DNA of 22,055 bases from CAYUYM01 sp964449305 (GTDB lineage: Bacteria > Bacteroidota > Ignavibacteria > SZUA-365 > CAYQST01), in assembly GCA_964449305.1 (NCBI GenBank), contig CAYUYM010000034.1:1-22055 (forward strand), read 5' to 3'. Each line of letters starts with the position of its first letter. Within the stretch, counting starts at the first letter, position 1. Below, one piece after another: positions 16,133 through 22,055 of this stretch. The notes beneath the pieces were generated by a model. That model searched no databases and was not told the DNA's origin. It was given only the letters and a program-made list of their open reading frames with translations. The translations under genes were made by a program, and so were the position numbers.

Positions 16133-17770
16133 TTATTTGGAGACTGCGTAGACAATGCCGACAATGCCGGCGATCTGCCCCAGGATGCCGAGTGTTGTGA
16201 GGGCGACCTCCCAGAACTTCGTCTTCGCCTCCTCGGGCACCCAGATCGCATCACCTGGTTCGATGGTGTAATCCCCCTCATTGTCCACATCCACCAGCTC
16301 TCCGGTCCGTCCCTTGATCAGTCGCACGTCCGTGTCGTTCGCACGCCATCCGAAGCCGCCGCAGAAGGCGACGTAGTTCTTCCATCCCCATTCCTCGCGG
16401 TAGATCACGTTGCCCGGGCTGTTCACCCGGCCGATGACACGGATGTAGTTCTTGCGGATGGGGATGTCGATCACATCGTTCTCCTGAAGGATGATGTCCT
16501 CCGACAGGTCGTGCTCGAGGAAAAGCTTCTTGAAGTTCACCGCCATCTGCCCGACGCGTTCGCGGGAGCGTGCCCGGAAATACTCGTATTCGTCTTCGCG
16601 CATGTCCGACGCCTGCACCTTGCTCAGGCGCTCGAACTCCAGATCGCGCTCGTTCTCGTTCTGCCGACGCGTCACCGTCGCCTCCTCCAGCGATGCCTCG
16701 TTCGTGTAGCCGCCCGCCCGTGCAATGATCTGGCTCAGCGTGGTCTTTCCGAACTCGATGGGATAGGTGCCCGGAAACTTCACCTTGCCGGTGATGACCA
16801 CAAGCCGCTGGCGGTGGAAGTTGGGGATGGCCCGTGCAAGCACCAGATCCTCCGCCTGCATGGGGATGTTGACGCTCTGGTCGCCAGGGTAGCCCGTGAG
16901 GTTGAGAAAGAAGGAACGCGTCGTCACATGGTCCTTCTGGTAGCGCACGATTTCGATGCTGTCGAGAAACACGGATGATCGAAATCCCCCTGCCAGGCGC
17001 AGACAGTCGAAGAGCCGGTCGCCGGGGACGAAGTCGAGGTGCCCCTCGTAGTTCACCGCCCCGAACACCCCGACGCGTTCGTCGATGCGCGGGACATAGA
17101 TGATGTCGCCGCCCTGCACAAAGGGATTGTCGGACGTGGAGCCCATGCGGAGAAATGAGGTGATGTCTGCACGCAGGGTGCCGCCGTTGGAGCGACGGAT
17201 CACGATGCCGCGCAGGGCCGTCGTGTCACGGATCGCCCCCCCCGCGAGTTGCAGAGCCTCCGACACACGTGATGTGGCGGGGAGCGTCACCACCCCGGGG
17301 CGCTGCACGGCACCCGTCACCGACACCTTGATCTGCCGCGCTCGCACGAGGCTCACGGTGATCGCGGCCTGCCGGTAGTTGCGGTTCACCAGCTCCTGGA
17401 GCAGCGTCCGCACCTCCGACAGCGTCCGCCCCGCCGCCTGCACCTCGCCCATCGAGGGGACGACGATGCGGCCGTCGGAGCTCACGACGAGGGGAATGGT
17501 CATGAAACGGTCCGTGGCGACCGCCATCGACAGGATGTCATTCGGACCGGTGATGTAGAGCGAATCATCCACCGGCATCTCCACCACGCCGGCTTGGGCG
17601 TCGATGCAGACCTCCTGCCGGCGCTCCCGGCTCTCGCGTGCCGATTCCGTGTCGGAACGCGTCTGGGCTCGTGCGGCAACCGCCAGAAGCAGGAGCAACA
17701 AACCGGCGGCGGTGGCCAGGCGCAGGGGTGGGTGGGGATGATGGGAGCGGTGAAGCGGGGCAGGCATCAT
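16133..17770 (-). CDS. Outer-membrane polysaccharide export protein, Wza-like with SLBB repeats
   Basis: The protein has about 545 residues. The signal peptide (core LATAAGLLLLLLAVA, likely cleavage ARA|Q near residue 35) supports the ATG at 17770 rather than the upstream in-frame ATG at 17851. After it come a Poly_export domain (YITGPNDILSMAV...SDGRIVVPSMGEVQAAG) and four SLBB-like units beginning KVSVTGAVQRPG, VGVFGAVNYEGH, LVVITGKVKFPG and IRVIGRVNSPGN. The C-terminus is a hydrophobic helix (LTTLGILGQIAGIVGIVYAV), comparable in position to the membrane-crossing helix of Wza. Wza forms the octameric outer-membrane channel for capsule or exopolysaccharide. No lipobox cysteine follows the signal peptide, unlike E. 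coli Wza. It is the first gene of the polysaccharide cluster, followed by the co-polymerase after 11 bp. Confidence 0.92.
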   Translation of the reverse strand: MMPAPLHRSHHPHPPLRLATAAGLLLLLLAVAARAQTRSDTESARESRERRQEVCIDAQAGVVEMPVDDSLYITGPNDILSMAVATDRFMTIPLVVSSDGRIVVPSMGEVQAAGRTLSEVRTLLQELVNRNYRQAAITVSLVRARQIKVSVTGAVQRPGVVTLPATSRVSEALQLAGGAIRDTTALRGIVIRRSNGGTLRADITSFLRMGSTSDNPFVQGGDIIYVPRIDERVGVFGAVNYEGHLDFVPGDRLFDCLRLAGGFRSSVFLDSIEIVRYQKDHVTTRSFFLNLTGYPGDQSVNIPMQAEDLVLARAIPNFHRQRLVVITGKVKFPGTYPIEFGKTTLSQIIARAGGYTNEASLEEATVTRRQNENERDLEFERLSKVQASDMREDEYEYFRARSRERVGQMAVNFKKLFLEHDLSEDIILQENDVIDIPIRKNYIRVIGRVNSPGNVIYREEWGWKNYVAFCGGFGWRANDTDVRLIKGRTGELVDVDNEGDYTIEPGDAIWVPEEAKTKFWEVALTTLGILGQIAGIVGIVYAVSK

Positions 17771-17826
17771 GTGCCGTCGTGTCCTGTGGGGGGAAGTGAA
17801 CCGTGCAGCGTGAAAAAACGCGGCAT

Positions 17827-17858
17827 GAAATTTACCACCATGCGTGGACAATTACGAA
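17827..17858 (-). promoter_or_regulatory. Possible promoter of the polysaccharide cluster
   Basis: The 149 bp between the permease stop and the Wza-like start contain a short AT-rich island. On the minus strand it offers TAAATTTC (17834-17827), one base from the Bacteroidota TAnnTTTG element, with TTCGTA 18 bp upstream and a TTG only 14 bp upstream. Neither -35/-33 spacing is convincing. Position and AT-richness are the main support; no operator-like repeat was seen. Confidence 0.25.
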
Positions 17859-17919
17859 TGCTGCACACCGCGGTCCCAGCCCGCGAAACCCGCACAGCCG
17901 TGCATCCACCGGTCGCTGT

Positions 17920-18969
17920 TCAGAAGATGAGGTTGAAGAGAAAACCGACGAGCATGATGCCGGAACCCACGGTGCCGATGAACACGGCGATGAGCCCGGG
18001 GCGAAGCACGCGGCGGAGAATGATGGTTTCCGGGAGGGACAGACCGATCACCGCCATCATGAAGGCCAGCGCCGTCCCCAGAGATGCCCCCTTTTCCAGC
18101 AGCACCTGGACGATGGGCACAATGCCGGCGGCGTTCGAGTACAACGGCACGCCGATCGCGACCGACAGCGGAACCGCCCACCAGCTCTCCTCCCCCATGA
18201 TGCCGGCCAGATAGTCCGCCGGCACGTACCCGTGCGCAAAGGCGCCGACAGCGATGCCGGCTGTCACATAGGGCCACACCTTCGCCACGATGTCGCGGAC
18301 GGCCTGATACCCGGCTTCGATGCGGTCACGTCGCGACGGTTGTTCCACGGGTCCATCTGCCTGGGCGCTGCGAATCTCGTAGACCCAGGGCTCCACCCAG
18401 CGCTCCAACCGCAGCCGGCCGATGACCCAGCCTGCCGTCATCGCGATCGCGAGCCCCGTGCCGAGATACAGGGCCGCCGTTTCCCACCCGAACAATCCGA
18501 GCAGCAGCACCAGTGCCACCTCGTTCACCATGGGCGCCGAAATGAGAAACGACAGGGTGACCCCCAGCGGCACGCCCGCCTCGATGAAGCCGATGAACAG
18601 CGGAACAGCGGAGCAGGAACAGAAGGGCGTGACCACACCGAGCAGGCTCGCCGCCACATTGCCCGCGAACAGGGAGCGCCCCTCGAGTGCCCGACGCGTC
18701 CGCTCCGGCGAAAACCAGGTGCGGATGATGCCCACGACAAACACGATGACGACAAGCAGCAGCAGCACCTTCGGCACCTCGAAGAGGAAGAAGCGCACGG
18801 CCTCGGTCACTGCATGACCGGCGGGCGGCAGCGGCATTGCTCCGACCAGCAGGTCGGTTCCCGGTTGAAGCAGAATGTAGACCACCAACCACACCGGCAT
18901 GGCCAGCAACGGCAATGCCAGCGGCGACCGGGTGTGGATGGCGGTGACGGTGCGTTTCAGGGCGTTCAT
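17920..18969 (-). CDS. Inner-membrane permease, ArsP_1 / SO_0444 family
   Basis: This 349-residue transporter has about eight to ten membrane helices. The family hallmark VVTPFCSCSAVPLFIGFIEA, followed by GVPLGVTLSFLISAPMVNEVA, includes the conserved CSC pair. A second, related half near the C-terminus carries GVPLYSNAAGIVPIVQ. Members export trivalent organoarsenicals (ArsP) or Cu/Zn (SO_0444 type); the substrate cannot be decided here. A central hydrophilic loop (~206-230) separates the halves. I chose ATG 18969 because GGAG sits 8 bp before it and it leaves a 20-bp spacer after ccdA; the longer form from 19005 would overlap ccdA. It is the last gene of the ArsR-controlled operon, and no convincing terminator was found after it. 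Confidence 0.88.
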   Translation of the reverse strand: MNALKRTVTAIHTRSPLALPLLAMPVWLVVYILLQPGTDLLVGAMPLPPAGHAVTEAVRFFLFEVPKVLLLLVVIVFVVGIIRTWFSPERTRRALEGRSLFAGNVAASLLGVVTPFCSCSAVPLFIGFIEAGVPLGVTLSFLISAPMVNEVALVLLLGLFGWETAALYLGTGLAIAMTAGWVIGRLRLERWVEPWVYEIRSAQADGPVEQPSRRDRIEAGYQAVRDIVAKVWPYVTAGIAVGAFAHGYVPADYLAGIMGEESWWAVPLSVAIGVPLYSNAAGIVPIVQVLLEKGASLGTALAFMMAVIGLSLPETIILRRVLRPGLIAVFIGTVGSGIMLVGFLFNLIF

Positions 18970-18989
18970 TGGTGCGGCTCCGGTTGGTG

Positions 18990-19667
18990 TCACAGCACGA
19001 TCCACACGGCGACCACCAGAAGGACGATGCCACTGGCCGGGCGGGCGTAGCGCGCGAAGCTGCCAAGCCTGCGGGACTGGATGAGTGAGACACCGATGCC
19101 CGTAAAAGTGCCTGCCACGAGCAGCAGCACACAGTGCCCCAGGGCATAGAAGAACAACAGCGACGTGCCGTACAGCACCTCACCCTTCACCGACACCAGC
19201 GCGAGGATGACGGCAAGCATCGGCGTGGCACAGGGGGAGGACACCACGCCGAACAGCACGCCAAGGAGAAAGCTCCCGAGCAGCCCCTTCTGCCGGGGCT
19301 GGAATTTTGCAAGCGTGGGAAAGCGGATCGGGAGAATGCCGAGCAGGTGAAGCCCCATGATCACCGCGACCCCGGCGGCCACGTATCTCCACGCGCCACC
19401 GATGTCCCCGAACAGCCCTCCGACAAGGGAGGCAATGAGGCCGAGCACGGTGAACATCGTGGCCAGGCCCAGGGCGAAGGCGAGTGAATAGACAAACGCC
19501 TTCCACCGCGAGTCGGAGGCGTAGCCACCCACGTAGCCCATCACCAGCGGGATCGTGACCAGCACACAGGGGTTGGCTGCCGTGGTGACTCCGCCGACAA
19601 ACACCGCAAGGAAGGCGAGCAGGGGATTCGATTGGATGAGGGCATCAATGCCGTGAAGGAAATCCAT
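18990..19667 (-). CDS. ccdA: CcdA/DsbD-type transmembrane thiol-electron carrier
   Basis: The protein has 225 residues and about six membrane helices. The two redox cysteines of the CcdA family are visible in TTAANPCVLVTIPLVMGY (helix 1, ~35) and FGVVSSPCATPMLAVI (helix 4, ~145). These proteins move electrons from cytoplasmic thioredoxin to periplasmic thiol proteins. The ATG lies 12 bp after the exported thioredoxin-like gene with GGGAG as ribosome binding site. Sitting between two thioredoxin genes and a permease, it probably supplies reducing power to the exported CPTC protein rather than to cytochrome c maturation, since no ccs/ccm genes are nearby. Confidence 0.9.
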   Translation of the reverse strand: MDFLHGIDALIQSNPLLAFLAVFVGGVTTAANPCVLVTIPLVMGYVGGYASDSRWKAFVYSLAFALGLATMFTVLGLIASLVGGLFGDIGGAWRYVAAGVAVIMGLHLLGILPIRFPTLAKFQPRQKGLLGSFLLGVLFGVVSSPCATPMLAVILALVSVKGEVLYGTSLLFFYALGHCVLLLVAGTFTGIGVSLIQSRRLGSFARYARPASGIVLLVVAVWIVL

Positions 19668-19679
19668 GGGTGCTCCCGG

Positions 19680-20168
19680 TCAGTGCGATGCCACGCCGTT
19701 CGCGTCGAGCACGGCGGCGATCTCGCTGAACTCCCACAGCCCCACATGACGGACGATCTCCTTCCGGTCCGGCCCGATGAGGATCTGCGTGGGAAGGAGC
19801 TGGACCTTCCAGGCATCCAGAAGTTCCTCCGCATGCTCCACGTATACGAGCCCGACGAAAAGCGTCGGATACCGTTTCCGCACGTCGAGCAGGATGGCCT
19901 GCATCTCCTTGCAGGTCGGGCAGTCCAGCCGACCGAACTCCAGCAACACCGGGGCCCCCGAAGCCAGAGCCTGATCCAGGGATGCGACCGTCATTTCCGG
20001 CAACGGCTGCGCAATGGCGGAGGCGGTGTCACGCGCTGCGGCCTCGCTGGCCCCGTTCTGCGCCTGCCGTCCGCAGCCGCCACCTGTTGCGATCAGCAGC
20101 ACGGCAAGCGTCATCAGCACGCCGACGCGGCCGATGTGTCGGTCCGCGGCAGTCATGGGAACCTGCAT
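19680..20168 (-). CDS. Exported thioredoxin-like protein with CPTC active site
   Basis: The 162-residue protein starts with a hydrophobic export segment (VGVLMTLAVLLIATGGGC). Cys32 could be a lipoprotein anchor, but the lipobox is atypical (Gly at -3). A thioredoxin fold follows: PVLLEFGRLDCPTCKEM holds the active site, and LLPTQILIG holds the cis-proline. It is likely a periplasmic thiol reductase or oxidase fed by the CcdA protein encoded 12 bp downstream. ATG 20168 overlaps the preceding stop (TGATG); ATG 20156 is a close alternative and changes only four residues. Confidence 0.85.
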   Translation of the reverse strand: MQVPMTAADRHIGRVGVLMTLAVLLIATGGGCGRQAQNGASEAAARDTASAIAQPLPEMTVASLDQALASGAPVLLEFGRLDCPTCKEMQAILLDVRKRYPTLFVGLVYVEHAEELLDAWKVQLLPTQILIGPDRKEIVRHVGLWEFSEIAAVLDANGVASH

Positions 20169-20419
20169 CACGTCCGTGCCTCCATGCGCTCCCGAATCCA
20201 CTGCTCCATCGACGACTCCTTCGGAACACTTCCCGCGGAGACCACCTGTCCATCGATCATCACCGTGGGCGTGACAAGCACGCCGCGTCGCGCCATGGTC
20301 GGGACGTCGGTCACATACTCCACGTCCGCCGCGACGTCCATCGTCGCGAGCACACGGAGCACCAGCTCGTGGGTTTCCGAGCATTTCCTGCAGCCAGGGC
20401 CGAACACTTCAATCTTCAT
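20168..20419 (-). CDS. Small cytosolic thioredoxin-like protein (CRKC)
   Basis: The protein has 83 residues, as expected for the small 'redox-active disulfide protein' (glutaredoxin-sized) family. The active site CRKC is at residues 10-13 right after the first strand (MKIEVFGPG), and the cis-proline is in VLVTPTVMIDG. There is no signal peptide, so it acts in the cytosol. ATG 20419 is preceded by GAGGTG at good spacing; the frame opens slightly earlier (20434) without a better start. Genes of this family are often found beside ArsR regulators and ArsP_1 permeases, as here. It may hand electrons to CcdA or handle a thiophilic metal, which is inference. Confidence 0.88.
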   Translation of the reverse strand: MKIEVFGPGCRKCSETHELVLRVLATMDVAADVEYVTDVPTMARRGVLVTPTVMIDGQVVSAGSVPKESSMEQWIRERMEART

Positions 20420-20467
20420 GCAAACACCTCTCAATGATGGTGGAACGAATGGTGATGGGGACGACGA

Positions 20468-20806
20468 TCACAAATGCACCGGCAGCGGGACCACTGGTGG
20501 GCGACTGCCGGAAGCCGCATTGGGGGAGGCCCGGCGGGCGATGACCGTGTCCATTCCGTCGATGAGGTCGAAGATGCGTTCATCCGCGATTCGGAGGAGA
20601 TGCTTGATGCCATCCCTCCTGCCGAGGATGATGCCGGCGTCCAGGAGCACCTTCACATGACGCGAAAGGTTGGACTGCTCCAGACCAAGGGCGGGCTGGA
20701 TCTCACAATTGCACCGCTCGCCCGCACGCAGCAACTCCACGATGCGCAGCCTGTTGGGATGCCCGAGCGCGGCGAATGCCTGCGCGGTGATGATGTCCTT
20801 GTTCAT
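20468..20806 (-). CDS. arsR: ArsR/SmtB-family metal-sensing repressor
   Basis: This 112-residue winged-helix repressor shows FAALGHPNRLRIVELL (helix 1-2), the recognition helix LEQSNLSRHVKVLLDAG and the wing GRRDGIKHLLRI. Cys32 and Cys34 (ERCNCEI) match the position of the As(III)-binding pair in E. coli ArsR (ELCVCDL), but the third cysteine of that site is absent. The C-terminal ~25 residues are low-complexity Pro/Ser/Val without further ligand residues. It heads the redox/permease operon, 48 bp before the small thioredoxin. The inverted repeat 20-43 bp upstream of its start is the probable operator, so autoregulation is expected. Inducer could be As(III), an organoarsenical or another soft metal. 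Confidence 0.93.
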   Translation of the reverse strand: MNKDIITAQAFAALGHPNRLRIVELLRAGERCNCEIQPALGLEQSNLSRHVKVLLDAGIILGRRDGIKHLLRIADERIFDLIDGMDTVIARRASPNAASGSRPPVVPLPVHL

Positions 20807-20825
20807 GTGCCTGTGTCAACCTCGT

Positions 20826-20849
20826 ATGAGTATATGAGCAATTACTCAT
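20826..20849 (-). promoter_or_regulatory. ArsR-type operator with overlapping -10 element
   Basis: An imperfect palindrome ATGAGCAATTACTCAT lies at 20834-20849 (14 of 16 positions symmetric). A third copy of the half-site ATGAGTA at 20826-20832 pairs with TACTCAT at 20843-20849. The form TGAnCA-N-TnnTCA resembles ArsR/SmtB operators. On the minus strand a TATACT (20834-20829) could be the -10 box, about 16 nt upstream of a start near 20822. Repressor binding would therefore cover the promoter. Confidence 0.65.
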
Positions 20850-20856
20850 GCAATAT

Positions 20857-21130
20857 CACACAGCGTCGTCACATGTGCAAGGGGTTCCAAGCAATGACCA
20901 CGGTGCAGGAAGTGCACGGCACCTCGGGGGCGTCTCGTTCATCCGGAACACATCATGGCAGGTGCTGCCCGGCGCATCACGCAGACACGCATGCTGGTAT
21001 CGCCCCTGTCCTTCGTGTGGTTCAATGAGGCCGGTCACACCACGTCGGACGAGGGCTTGTCGTTCCAGCAAGACGCAAGCAGGATTCCCTCCCTTTCAGC
21101 CGATGTTCCCTCCCGCCACCCACATAGTCG
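20857..21130. other. Intergenic region without supported gene
   Basis: Between the arsR operator and the tRNA terminator I see no gene. Short open frames exist on both strands but lack ribosome binding sites, family features or conserved-looking composition. No repeat, promoter or RNA fold stood out. Confidence 0.5.
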
Positions 21131-21161
21131 AAAGCCCGCAAGTCATTGCTCTTGCGGGCTT
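21131..21161 (-). terminator. Rho-independent terminator of the tRNA pair
   Basis: An 11-bp perfect stem (AAGCCCGCAAG at 21132-21142 with CTTGCGGGCTT at 21151-21161) closes an 8-nt loop. It begins 2 nt after the CCA end of tRNA-Leu. In the minus direction it ends in a short run of T (TTT), which is modest but adequate. Confidence 0.8.
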
Positions 21162-21163
21162 CC

Positions 21164-21252
21164 TGGTACCGAGGGCGGGACTTGAACCCGCACGGACTTT
21201 AAGGTCCAAAGGATTTTAAGTCCTTCGCGTCTGCCGATTTCGCCACCCCGGC
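21164..21252 (-). tRNA. tRNA-Leu (anticodon TAA)
   Basis: The RNA folds into a cloverleaf. Acceptor GCCGGGG pairs with CCTCGGT (two G-U pairs), the anticodon arm is AAGGA-CTTAAAA-TCCTT with UAA anticodon, the variable arm is long as in leucine tRNAs, and the T arm is GCGGG-TTCAAGT-CCCGC. Discriminator A and an encoded CCA end the 89-nt gene. It follows tRNA-Cys after 14 bp and is probably processed from the same transcript. Confidence 0.95.
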
Positions 21253-21266
21253 ATGGGTGACAGTGG

Positions 21267-21342
21267 TGGAGGCGACGATCGGATTCGAACCGATGCATAA
21301 CGCTTTTGCAGAGCGTCCCCTTAGCCACTTGGGTACGTCGCC
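21267..21342 (-). tRNA. tRNA-Cys (anticodon GCA)
   Basis: The cloverleaf has acceptor GGCGACG pairing with CGTCGCC, anticodon arm ACGCT-CTGCAAA-AGCGT with GCA anticodon, and T arm TCGG-TTCGAAT-CCGA. Discriminator U and an encoded CCA are present; length is 76 nt. It is the first gene of the tRNA pair, directly behind a strong promoter. Confidence 0.95.
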
Positions 21343-21352
21343 GGGGAAACCC

Positions 21353-21381
21353 AATATACTCCGGACTCCGGGGATTTCCAA
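21353..21381 (-). promoter_or_regulatory. Promoter of the tRNA-Cys/tRNA-Leu transcript
   Basis: On the minus strand TTGGAA (21381-21376) and TATATT (21358-21353) are 17 bp apart, a near-ideal sigma-70 layout. Read the Bacteroidota way, TTG and TATATTGG are 20 bp apart, which also fits. The predicted start is only about 4 nt before the tRNA-Cys 5' end. The spacer contains the small palindrome CCGGACTCCGG (21361-21371). Confidence 0.7.
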
Positions 21382-21423
21382 GAGCGCGTCAGGAAAAGCC
21401 CGCCCACCGATCGCGTCTCCCGA

Positions 21424-22055
21424 TCACACCGTGCCGCCCAGTTTCGCCTTGAAGTACTCCGCCGTGCGCTTCAACCCGTCACGACGCGTCACCTTCGGCT
21501 CCCACCCCAGGAGCGTGCGGGCCAGCGTGATGTCCGGCCGGCGCACCTTTGGGTCATCCACAGGCAGTTCACAATGCACGATCCTGCTCGGTGAGTCGAT
21601 GATCTCCAGCACCTCCCTCGCCAGATCCTCCATCGTGATCTCGTCTGGATTGCCGATGTTCACGGGATACTGATAATCCGAAAGCAGCAGCCGGTAGATC
21701 CCATCCACCAGATCGGAGACGTAGCACACGCTGCGTGTCTGCCGCCCGTCGCCGAACACTGTCAGGTCCTCGCCACGGATCGCCTGCGACATGAAGGCGG
21801 GGATGGCGCGGCCGTCGTTGATGCGCATGCGCTCACCGTAGGTGTTGAAGATGCGCACGATGCGCGTGTCCACGCCGTGATGCGTGTGATACGCCATCGT
21901 GATGGCCTCGGCGAAGCGCTTCGCCTCGTCATATACACCGCGCGGCCCGATCGGGTTCACGTTGCCCCAGTAGGATTCCACCTGCGGGTGCACATCGGGG
22001 GCGCCGTACACTTCGGATGTCGACGCGATCAGGAAGCGTGCCTTCTTTGCCTTGG
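21424..22055 (-). CDS. UDP-glucuronate decarboxylase-like SDR epimerase (5' part outside window)
   Basis: Only the last 209 codons are visible; the frame is open to the right edge, reading KAKKARFLIASTSEVYGAP upstream of an internal GTG. It is an extended short-chain dehydrogenase. STSEVYG holds the catalytic Thr/Ser region, GVYDEAKRFAE holds the YxxxK pair, and IFNTYGERM, DGR and VFGDGRQTRSVCYVSDLV are close to the UXS (UDP-xylose synthase) pattern. UXS oxidises and decarboxylates UDP-GlcA to UDP-xylose. A related 4,6-dehydratase or epimerase is less likely. The family normally has ~310-345 residues, so the NAD-binding GxxGxxG start lies outside. It shares strand with the polysaccharide cluster 3.6 kb downstream and may supply a precursor; tRNAs and the ArsR operon lie between. 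Confidence 0.87.
   Translation of the reverse strand, partial: KAKKARFLIASTSEVYGAPDVHPQVESYWGNVNPIGPRGVYDEAKRFAEAITMAYHTHHGVDTRIVRIFNTYGERMRINDGRAIPAFMSQAIRGEDLTVFGDGRQTRSVCYVSDLVDGIYRLLLSDYQYPVNIGNPDEITMEDLAREVLEIIDSPSRIVHCELPVDDPKVRRPDITLARTLLGWEPKVTRRDGLKRTAEYFKAKLGGTV

Noticed and set aside
17771..17851. 27-residue extension of the Wza-like protein
   Set aside because: It would put a polar stretch before a good signal peptide and overlap the AT-rich island likely to be regulatory.
17803..19050. 415-codon plus-strand frame over the permease
   Set aside because: Antisense shadow with extreme His/Gln/Arg content; the minus frame has clear ArsP_1 features.
20814..20819. TTGACA on the minus strand before arsR
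   Set aside because: Perfect -35 hexamer, but only 7 bp upstream of the arsR start codon, so it cannot serve this gene.
20848..21219. 123-codon plus-strand frame across the intergenic region
   Set aside because: It runs into tRNA-Leu and the terminator on the other strand and shows no ribosome binding site or family signal.
1..22055. CRISPR arrays, insertion sequences, phage genes
   Set aside because: No regularly spaced repeats, transposase or integrase motifs were seen despite the tRNA genes being typical integration targets.

Overview
The window is a GC-rich bacterial contig with every supported gene on the minus strand. The C25 (gingipain/PorU-like) peptidase, the style of the polysaccharide genes and the TTG/TAnnTTTG-like promoter in front of the tRNAs suggest a member of the FCB supergroup, such as an Ignavibacteria/Kapabacteria/Chlorobi-like or high-GC Bacteroidota lineage. 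This placement is inference; no rRNA or other marker is present. The exact 55-bp duplication around a 100-N gap points to a draft short-read, probably metagenomic, assembly.

Read in the direction of transcription (right to left), the window starts with a UDP-glucuronate decarboxylase-like gene that is cut by the right edge (21424-22055). Next come a tRNA-Cys/tRNA-Leu pair with a clear promoter and terminator (21131-21381). A compact ArsR-controlled redox/efflux operon follows (17920-20806): ArsR repressor, a small cytosolic CRKC thioredoxin, an exported CPTC thioredoxin-like protein, a CcdA-type membrane electron carrier and an ArsP/SO_0444-type permease. An inverted-repeat operator lies just upstream of arsR.

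The left 17.8 kb is one tightly packed surface-polysaccharide gene cluster: Wza-like export protein, Wzz/PCP chain-length protein, Wzy/O-antigen-ligase-like polymerase, Wzx-type flippase, GT2, a GT-B glycosyltransferase broken only by the assembly gap, an AsnB-like amidotransferase, a heparinase II/III-family protein, a WbuB-like GT4, and a very long C25 peptidase that runs off the left edge. From wzy downward, most genes overlap or abut (GTGA, TGATG and ATGA junctions, plus one 1-bp gap), so co-translation is likely. The exceptions are the 86-bp wzx/GT2 spacer and the 134-bp wzz/wzy spacer.

The most interesting reading is that the cluster makes an outer-membrane polysaccharide and ends in a gene for a secreted gingipain-fold protein. 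In Porphyromonas a protein of this fold (PorU) joins type IX secretion cargo to an anionic LPS whose synthesis needs an AsnB-like sugar amidotransferase. The same two ingredients in one run of overlapping genes suggest a glycan-synthesis plus protein-to-glycan attachment or processing unit. The sequence cannot prove this.
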